NCBI GenBank assembly: GCA_019022495.1
Contig: JAFEKR010000048.1
Coordinates: 186,001 to 250,000, forward strand
DNA: 64,000 nucleotides
Direction: 5' to 3'
Source: Epichloe hybrida
Lineage: Eukaryota; Ascomycota; Sordariomycetes; Hypocreales; Clavicipitaceae
Shown: one piece after another, positions 55,649-64,000 of the stretch
Layout of the letters: each line of letters begins with the position of its first letter
Numbering within the stretch: position 1 is the stretch's first letter
The notes under the pieces: generated by a model
Database searches by the model: none
Seen by the model: only the letters and a program-made list of their open reading frames with translations
What the model was told of the DNA's origin: nothing
Translations under genes and position numbers: made by a program

Positions 55649-55740
55649 GTGGCTTCCTTCGGACCTTCGGACGATAGATAGTCTAACCGTGGCCAAAGAG
55701 TGAAGCCACCAAAGGGATACACGCGATGTGATTAGATGCA
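55649..55740. other. Non-RIP island with GTGGCTTC/GAAGCCAC hairpin
   Basis: Normal-composition sequence, with CA and TG, in the middle of the TA-rich block. GTGGCTTC at 55649-55656 pairs with GAAGCCAC at 55702-55709, and a direct CCTTCGGA/CCTTCGGA repeat lies just inside. The size and inverted ends suggest a small inserted element or a cut-off end of a larger one; the origin is unknown. Confidence 0.6.
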
Positions 55741-55879
55741 TTATAAGCTACCTTACTCTATTAGTAGTGGCACCGCACTATAGCCTTACTTTTCCCCCTT
55801 TTTACTTACTTTCTCTCCTAGCTAGATTTCTTTCCTTTTCCCTTTTCTCTTCTCTCTTAGTTATTAGCTATTATTATTA

Positions 55880-58495
55880 ACTTTATTAAATTTAACCCCT
55901 TCGCACTAGTGTAATGTTCCTTAGTGTAACTAACACTAATTAGTGGTTAACTATAACTATAGATAAGTTAGGTATTATAAGAAAAGACATTTCTGTAAAT
56001 AACGTAGCCCCTTACCTCTTAAGCTAACCTAGACAGGCCATTTAGGTAAAGAGGCATAACTATAGAGTGTGCTAAAGGAAGATAGACTAGAATCCTAGTT
56101 ACAGGCTTATTAGACTTCTAAGGGATTAATCAATTAACCCTTAGGCTTATAGGATATAACCTTATTATATTTATCTAGGATATTTAGTTAATTATTAATC
56201 TTATTGTCTATTATAAGAAAACTAACTAAATAACTGAATCTATTGCTATAAGGCATTTTATTTAAACCTAACGTTAAAAATAACTCTTAGCTAAGCTAGC
56301 TAACCTATATAACCTCCTTTTACACTCTCTTTATAACCCCTTTTCTCTCTTTATGGCTTTTTTGCGCCTTAGTGTTTTAAATATTAAGTTACTTTTGCTT
56401 TTGCGCTATTTTTACGGCCTACTCTTCTCTCTTTTTGCTGTTTTTTTCCTTCTTTTATACTTTTTCCGTTGTTTTTTGTTGTTTCCCTTTGTTTATCCTA
56501 TTAATCCTATTTATCCTATTTATCCTGTTTATCCCACCCTGTTTATCCTGTTTATCCTATTTACCCTGTTTTTCCTGTTTTGCCTGTTTTTTAGATTTAC
56601 CTAGTCTATCCCTCTTAATGAGCGTAGAAATTACGCTGTTATTATACTGCTATTTGCTTTATTTAAATTATTTAAGAAGACTAAACCCTTCTTAAGAAGG
56701 GGATAGAATTAAATATTAGACTATTAATAAGATAGACTCCTTACCTTACTTCCCCTAATAATAAGATATCCTAAAAGCCTTTAGAAATAGCTTCTAAAAG
56801 ACTAGAAAAAAACAGTTTACTAAGGCAACTATAGCTATATTTATTCGCACTAATAAGAGACTAGGAAGAGCTAACCTAGCTAAACCTAGAGATAGCTATA
56901 TAGCCTAAACTTAATAATTAGATTACGAGGTTTATTTACACTAGTAAGTATTAAAATTAGTAAGGAGAAGACCTTTAGGAGAACTTTAGAGAAGACTTTA
57001 AAGGTTAGATAAAAGATATATTTAGGAGAGCTTTTAATAAGCTTATAAGAGAGCTATAAAACTCCCTATAAGATAATAATGTTTACATTAGCTAAGGAGT
57101 AGGCTTTCCTATCCTAATAGCCCTTAAATATATACTTTAAGAGATAATAATAACCCTATAGTTAGGAAATAAGTTATAATCTCCTAAACTGCCTTATATA
57201 TAACCCCTATAAGCTACTACCCTAAAGACCTTCCTTAATGTTCCTTACCCTTAAAAGGAATAATCTTTATATCCTCTATAAGAACCCTTATAATAATCTT
57301 AATTATATTAGGAGTTTAACCCTTAATAGCTTACCCTCCTTCCTTATTCCTTCCCTTTAGATAAATAAATTATAAAGAAAATATCTAAGCTTATAAAGAT
57401 ATATAAGGATAGTAACTACTATAGTAAGAAGCTATATAACTTTCTCTTACTAAAACTTACACTCTTTAAGAGTAAGTATAACTAGATTAATCTCCTTAAG
57501 TTACATTTTAGTAAAGCATTTCTTATTATATTAATAGGAGATACTAAATAGTACTTTCTTAATTACCTTACTAGTAAGAACCTCTCTTATAAAGAGATAA
57601 TTATAAATATTTATTAATAATTTAAGATAGAAAGTAATTAATAGTTTTATTACTATAAGTAAAGTAATATAACCCTTAAAAATATTATTATATAGAACCC
57701 TAATAAGAGTAAGCTTAAGTGCCTTAAGATTTTATTAATTACCTTAAAGAGAGTTTATAGAGGGCTATACCCCTTTAATATAGTAAATATAAAGCTCTAT
57801 AAGTAAACCTTAAATATAGTCTTTAGTATCCCTAAATATTAGGTAATAAAGTATATATATACACTAGGCTTTAAGAACCTTACTAGTAACCTCTGTAAAT
57901 TAATTATAATTATAGAGAGTAGTATAAGGAGTAACTAATACTACTAGTATTAAGATAAAGACTTATTAGAGGTAATGTTTATAAACTACTAATATAGCTA
58001 ATAGAATTAAAGAGACTAAGGAAAAGGAGGTTATTATAGTAACTCTAGATAACCTAAGCAATACTTTATCTATAGTAAGAGTAGCTACTAGTTATTAAAC
58101 TATACTAATGCTAAATATTAGAAAAAGAAAGAGAGGTAGTAAGCTAGTAAGAACTATTATTTACCTCCTATAGAGAAGAAGTTTTAGGTATTCCTTGCTT
58201 TATTTAAAGGAAATAATAGTAATAAGGAAGAGAAAATAAAAGACTAGGAAACATAGCTTAAGGCCTTTACTTAGGACTAAGATAATAGTAATAATAATAT
58301 TAAGAAAAAGCTATTATTAAAGGCATAACTTAGCATTATATAATTCTTTTACGTAGGATTATAAACAATAGATAATGTTAATATTCTTATAATACTTAAG
58401 AATTAAGCTTTTTAACATGCCTTACTTAAGTAAGAGCTATACCTTAAAGAGGTTTCTAATAAAGATAATTTAATTTATTATATCTCTAAAAGGCG
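55880..58495 (+). mobile_element. LTR retroelement fragment (LTR plus gag), inverted copy B
   Basis: Mirror copy of 48595-50960. The first 0.8 kb is LTR-like: no coding, pyrimidine-rich TTTATCCTATT repeats at 56490-56600. A degraded gag follows on the plus strand: YKDSNYYSKKLYNFLLLKL at about 57390-57450, NPNKSKLKCLKIL at about 57695-57730, KRVYRGL near 57750, and a tail resembling the pre-protease region of fungal LTR elements (FFYVGL, then HALLK) at about 58345-58430. The order matches fungal LTR-retrotransposon gag proteins, most like those of the copia type, but the superfamily is not certain because pol is missing. Similarity between copies ends at about 58495, where unmutated sequence begins. 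Two small frames in the LTR part are Phe/Leu-rich artefacts. Confidence 0.7.
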
Positions 58496-58496
58496 C

Positions 58497-58620
58497 TTGT
58501 CATGGCTTGCACCGAAAGGTTAAGAACGAAGTGATAGCTAAGACTATTGCAGTCGCTGCTAGATAGATACTAGCTAGGGGCAGGTGCGTGAAGGTTTTAA
58601 TCTCTAACCTAGCACTAATA
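58497..58620. other. Non-RIP island truncating LTR copy B
   Basis: About 120 bp with normal CA/TG content (CTTGTCATGGCTTGCACCG) starts exactly where the similarity between the two LTR copies stops. It may be the edge of a younger insertion whose remaining sequence continues into the TA-rich stretch to the right. No coding or terminal repeat is identified. Confidence 0.5.
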
Positions 58621-60699
58621 ATATGCGTAGTCTTTAATAAATACCTTACTCTATAAGCATATAGCTATTTTATAGCTAGCTAGCCTCTTTATTATTTACA
58701 TAGCCTAAAGGTTCTTTAAAGACTCACTTTAATAAATATCCTATCTTTAACCTTTACGCTCCTAATATAATACCCCCCCTATATATAATTAACCTTAATT
58801 ATAAAATAAGCTACTTACTTAAGGTATAGTTACTATATTAGAGCTTTATAAGGAAAAATAAGATAGGGCACCTTATATCTAAATACATAGGTAAACAAAA
58901 AGAAATAATAATAATAATACCACTAATTAAAAATAACCCCTTATTATAGTTAGTAATGTTTTAATAGTAGCTTATATATAACTTTACTATAGTAAAATAA
59001 ATATTATTACCTATTATATAGCTAGAAAAAACAATATAAATAACCTATATTAATTTTTGTAATTAGTTAAATAAATAAGGTACCTAATGCTAGGGTTCTA
59101 AATAGTCTAACTAGAGGGCTTATATTATAGTTACTATAAGCTTATAGCTATTAGGTATATGTGCGTTTAGTAGTGCTAATAGTTATTATTATAATTTATA
59201 AATCACCTATATATAGTGCATTAGATTACTTAAGGGGTCTAGGGTTAATATAAAAGAGACTAATTTTTCCCCCCTTTTACACTTTTCCTTTCTTTTATAA
59301 TATCCCTTAACCTTATAAGTTACCCCTACTAGCTAAGTAATAGCTCTTTTCTTACTATTACTTAGTAATTACTAACCTCTTTTAGTCCCTAATTATTATT
59401 ATTATCTATCCTTATTTATCTTAGTTTCTTACCTTTATTTAGCTTATAAGTTTATACTCTTATTAGTATAACTTCCCTATCTAGTTTATTATAGCTAACT
59501 TATAGCTAGTTTACTATATCTAAGTCTTATACTTAAACTCTACCTTTATTAATACCTTAAGAAAATCTATTAACTAAGAAATCTCCTATAAAGTCTCCCT
59601 AAAAGCAAACTTCTTCTAAAATCTTATTATAAGTTTATTATATCCTTATAGTGTTTTTATTACTAACTTATTACTAGTAAAATAACTTTAAAAAAGATTC
59701 TATATATATACTATTATTAGTAAGTAATAATATAAAATATCCTCCTAAAAAATAGTACTTATAAGATTCTAGGATACCTTATTAATAAAAAAACCTTCTT
59801 AGCTAAATATAATAAATCTATAAGTATAACTTCTTTACTTACTTACTACTTCTTTATAGCTAATATTTAATAGGCTATTTAATAAAATATGCTTATTACT
59901 TCTAAAATAATAAAAACTATATTATAGTATATCTCTTTTAACTAGAATTTACCTAGTTATTACTAATATATTACTAGACTTTAGCTTAAATTATATAGCT
60001 TTATAATAGGCTATTTAAACTTATTAAAGCTACTTCTAAAGGTAGCTATTACTATTAAAATAAAGTAAGTATAATCCTATTTCCTAGACACTAGATTACT
60101 ACTAACTTACTACTAGACTATTATAAAAGCAAAGAAAAAGCTATAGAATACTATCCTAGTTTATAAAAATTCTAATAAGTATAATTATATTTGCTATGCT
60201 TAAATATTTACTAATATTACTTATAAGGCAAAATATAATAAATATACTATAATAGCGCTACTAAGTAATACTATAAATCTAAAGACTTAGATTAATATTA
60301 TAAACTATCTTTACTTTATAGCCTAGAATATCCTAAAGGTAAGCTTTCTTAATATATATAGCTAATGCTTAACTAACTTACTAGTAGTTTATACTAAATA
60401 CTATTAATTTACCTAAATATATTAGTCCTATTAAGCTCCCTAGTGCACTTTAGGTCTATATATATAAAGAGAGGGATTCTAATAATAAAGATACTCCTAA
60501 GGCCTCTTTCTCTATAGCTCCTATAGCTACTAATAATAATAAGGGATTAGTAGTCTTAAGGGCTAACTCTATTATAAAGGGATAGGTGCTTAGTAGCTAT
60601 ATAATAGATTATTTAAGTTATCTAAGTAAATTAACTTTATTTTCTAATATCTTTAGTGTATTAAGTTATAAAACATAACTACCTTATATTAACTTTATT

Positions 60700-63600
60700 A
60701 CTTAACTATTACTTATAGTTATTAATAATTTCTCTAGTAATAAAATCCCTTTTTAATACCTAAGAATTCTCTAAAGTATTATAGCTCTTTTATTTAACTA
60801 GATATTTATAATACCTTCTATTATAGTAGTATAAAATAATTCTCTTAACTTTAAACTCTTATTTATTATCTTTAATAGTATCTTATAGTAAGGGCATATT
60901 TTCTATATTAATTAGGTCTCCTTTAAAAGGTTTAAGACTAGTAATATTAAACATATTATGTAATTAAGTCCTAGGTAGTAATTTTAATTAATACGTTAAT
61001 CTGTAACTTCTAATTACCTTTTTAATCTTATAGGGGCCTAGATACTTTATAGCTAGCTTCTTACTAAGGTATCTTAGGTTAATGTTTTTTATTAATAATA
61101 AAATATAGTTACTAACTTTAAACCTTATTAAAGTTCTCTTCTAGTTATAATATTTTTTATACTAAGTTTATAAGTCACTTAAAAGCTACTTAATTATAGT
61201 ATGCTTCTCTTTTAGTGCTAAAATCCTACTTTTAGCTTAATTATTTACTAAAGGGATATTTACTATTACTTACTATAGACCTCTAGGATTATAACCTTAT
61301 AATGCCTTTACTAGTGTGTAGCTATGCGTTAAGTAATTGCTTATATTATACGCGAATTATGCTATTAATAGGTTATCCGCTTAATTAGTTTGTTTAGCAT
61401 AAGCAAAAGCCCTTAAATAATGTTCTAAGACCTAGTTTAAACGTTTTATCTAACTATCTATCTAGGGGTAAAAAGCAGTGCTAAGTAGTTACTTTATTAT
61501 AAGAAAATAATAAAAAGTTATCTAGAAACCACTAGTAAATGTAGAACCTTAGTCTATTATAATACCTTTTAGGGCTCTATAGTCTCTAAAAACATATTCT
61601 AAGAACATAGTTACTAGCCTATTACTAGTTAGTTACATTAAAATAGGGATATAAATACTATATTTTATAAAACGGTTAATAATAACTAAAATTATATTAT
61701 AGGTTTAATTTAAATCTTTTACTAGTAAAAGTCTAGTAATAAAATCTATTAATAATTCTTAAAAGGGGCGATTAGGCACTAGTAATATAGCTAGCTTACT
61801 ATATAGTTTATAATGCCTTAGTTTTAAAGTCTAATAATTTACATAAGTGCTAATATACCTTTATATCTTTCTTTATTATTAGCTAATAATATTAGTTTAT
61901 AATCTAATAAAGAGTTTTACTTACTCCTTAGTGCCTAGTAGTAAGGTTATTATAAGTTAGTAATAAAATTTCTTTCCTTATACCTAGAGAAATAAAAATA
62001 TAATTCTTAAATATTAATAGCTTAAAGGGTCTAATTAACTATATCTAGGATATAGCTAAATTACTACTTTTAAGTAACTTTAATTAAGCTATAGTAAAGT
62101 TATTACCTTACTATGCTTTATATAATAAGACTTAAATTAAGGGTTTTAATTCTAAGCTCTTTTCTAGAAAGTTAGAGTTAAACTTAGAAGAGGTTCTCTA
62201 AATAAATTAGATCCTAGCTATAATATCTCTATAAGTAATTAGTTTAATAAATACTTTTAGTCTTATAAGGACATAGATAAGTAACGTTTTTAAGGGGCGC
62301 CCTTATTACTTACTAGCAATAACCTATGCTAGTCTATCCCTATTAGTAATAGCTAGTCTAATAGGAAAATTAAAATAATTAAGCAATAAACAATATATAC
62401 GCTAGGTACTAATAGTATTACTATAGCTAGCTTATTGCTTATTAATAGAAGTATAAAAAGTATTAAATAACCTTACTAATATAACTCTTCTAAGATTATC
62501 TAGATTATTAGGTTCTTTAGGAATATAGTTAAGTTATGATTTTTTAAAACCCTAGATATTAGCAGTATTATTATAGCGTTATTATAACTAACTATTAGTT
62601 ACATTAAGTGACGTTTTCGTAAAGCCTATAGCATTAATAATATTACTATAGTGTTCCTATCTCTTAGTATCTATAAATTTAGATAAAAAGGAAGGAAGTT
62701 ATATAGTTATTACTTTCTCTTTCCTTACCTTACTTATAAAATCTAGTCTTCTTAAAAGTAAGTTAGTAGGATTTAATTTCCCTATATAATACATAATCTT
62801 AAAGTTAAAAGAATAAAGCTTATTAAGTATAGTTACTTACTTACTAGTAAGCTTAGGCTTTGTAGCAAGGTACTTATAGTTTAAATAATCTATAATAACT
62901 TTAATTATATAAGCTAAATAAGCAAGATAGTGTCTCTATATATAAAAAGCCTCTTAGATAGCTAATAATTCGCTATTAGGTGTTAAATATCATAATTTAG
63001 TATTAGTTATCTTTCTTAACATAAACGTAACTAGGTGCTAGTAACCTAGCACTAATATTACAAGTATAGCCCTAATTATATGTCTAGATATATCTATCTC
63101 CACTTTAAGATATATAAGTAAGTTAAAATACACTAAAATTAGCGCTTCCTAAAATCTTTATTAAAGCTCTCTAAACGCTACTATCTTATAGGGTTTTAGT
63201 TTAAATGTTACTAGTTAATTCCCTCTAAGGTAATTTATTAATAAAATAATAACTTTACTATACTATTTAATAAAATAGCAGTAGAATCTAGTAAAACCAA
63301 GAAATAACTAAATGTTAAAAACGCTACGTGGTATTAGCTAGGTTGTAATTGCTTTAACTCTTACTAGGTCTATTATAATACCTTTCTCTAATATCTTAAA
63401 GCCTAAAATTTAACTTCCTTAACTAAAAATTAACACTTCTTAAGGTTAATAAAAAGACTTACCTCTCTAAACCTATATAGAACTTATTTAATGTGCTCTA
63501 TATAATCTTTAACCTTACTGCTATATATTAGCATATTATCTAGATAGATAATATAGGTCTTATTAATAAGTCCTTTAAGAGTATTATTAATATACTCCTA

Positions 63601-64000
63601 AAAAGTCACTAGTGTGTTAACTAGTCTAAATAGCATTACTAGATATTTAAAGTAGCTATATTAATAATAAAACGCTGTTTTTTACTTATTACCTAAGCGA
63701 ATATATAGCTAGTAGTATGTATCTTTTAAATCTAGGACTATAAAAATAACTACACTTACTAATTAATTAAGAATTTTAGTAATAAGGGGCAAAGGGGCCT
63801 TATTCTTAATTATAATCTTATTTAGGCCCCTATAATTTACATAAAGCCTTAACTTCCCTCCTTTCTTTAGAACGAACAAAATTAGGGCTCTAGCTAGGCT
63901 AACTAATCTTCTAATTTACCCTTTAAGCTATGCACTTATAAGGTACTCTCTAAGAACCTCTAGCTCCCTTTTAGCTAAATTATATATAGACCCTTAAGGT
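60700..64000 (-). mobile_element. Ty3/gypsy chromovirus pol, RIP-mutated, partial
   Basis: Read on the minus strand from the window end downward, the domain order is that of a Ty3/gypsy pol. Reverse transcriptase: [20 protein letters not shown] with [10 protein letters not shown] and VLDLKDTY (about 63900-63715), and the active-site region YLDNMLIYSS (about 63560-63520; the usual YLDD reads YLDN). RNase H: ELLAI and KVIIDYLNYKYLATK (about 63000-62870). Integrase: LSTAFYP and IKRLN..VLEHYLRAFAYAKQT (about 61475-61390). C-terminal GPY region: GPYKIKKVI and FNITSLKPF (about 61040-60920). Finally a chromodomain: VKRIILYYYNRRYYKYLVK and FITREIINNY (about 60860-60730). A chromodomain after integrase defines chromoviruses. 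Stops are frequent and mostly TAA/TAG from RIP. The 5' part lies outside the window. Confidence 0.85.

Larger units (their letters stand above)
47880..64000. other. RIP-mutated AT-rich block
   Basis: From about 47.88 kb to the window end the sequence is extremely rich in TA, with CpA and TpG almost absent over long stretches (for example 57300-57360 and 49900-50000), while C survives mainly in CC/CT and G in GG/AG contexts. That is the signature of repeat-induced point mutation, in which CpA becomes TpA on both strands. Stops occur in every frame. All recognisable content is transposon-derived and is listed separately. Stretches without assignment are 47880-48590, where short domainless frames occur, and 58620-60700. 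Confidence 0.9.

Noticed and set aside
56353..56695. Two Phe/Leu-rich frames in the AT-rich block
   Set aside because: They lie in the LTR-like part of retroelement copy B, with pyrimidine repeats; the mirror copy at 50.4-50.9 kb does not keep them open.

Overview
The window is nuclear DNA of a filamentous ascomycete. Evidence: genes are compact, introns are short (59-173 bp) GT..AG introns with CTAAC/CTGAC-like branch sites, and the proteins include fungal forms of PEX26, Drs2, Mot1, Cdc37, Haspin and PHF5A/Rds3. Protein style and the recurrent TACTCCGTA motif suggest a Sordariomycete, probably Hypocreales; genus cannot be fixed from the sequence alone.

Two compartments meet near 47.9 kb. 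From 1 to about 47.8 kb the DNA is GC-balanced and gene-bearing. In order: a frameshifted FAD monooxygenase (994-2249, +); a secreted triple-repeat cysteine-rich protein (3483-4151, +); an Ecl1-type zinc-binding protein (6342-7393, +); a Drs2-type P4-ATPase flippase (9233-13531, -); CRIPT (14364-14933, +); an epoxide hydrolase-like enzyme (15074-16105, -); pinin (16682-17863, -) divergent from PHF5A/Rds3 (18363-18855, +); peroxin PEX26 (19470-20964, -); Haspin kinase (21877-23550, -) divergent from CCDC47 (23986-25368, +); a UPF0045 thiamine-binding-like protein (25601-26195, -); a secreted PLC-like phosphodiesterase (26617-27738, -); Cdc37 (29116-30749, -); Mot1 (31338-37016, -). Most of this is housekeeping: lipid flipping, splicing, peroxisome import, mitosis, ER membrane-protein biogenesis, Hsp90 clients and TBP recycling.

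From 39 to 47 kb the content becomes accessory: a decayed VOC/glyoxalase-like pseudogene, a cytosolic-type 5'-nucleotidase (40103-42199, +), a SAM methyltransferase (43218-44003, +), and a 780-residue fusion of a Gfo/Idh/MocA dehydrogenase with a DegT/DnrJ/EryC1 PLP aminotransferase (44343-46905, -). The fusion could carry out oxidation then transamination of one sugar or cyclitol hydroxyl; with its neighbours it may form a very small amino-sugar pathway. This is the most unusual gene of the window.

From about 47.9 kb to the end the DNA is extremely TA-rich, with almost no CpA/TpG: the signature of repeat-induced point mutation (RIP). It holds no intact gene. It contains two inverted copies of the LTR/gag part of an LTR retroelement (about 48.6-50.95 and 55.9-58.5 kb) flanking a degraded hAT transposon. 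That hAT is itself split by a 1395-bp hAT-like insertion with a perfect 8-bp target duplication, which in turn contains a 146-bp inverted-repeat MITE. At the right end lies a RIP-mutated Ty3/gypsy chromovirus pol on the minus strand, running out of the window. Small CA/TG-containing islands inside the block look like later or too-short insertions that escaped RIP.
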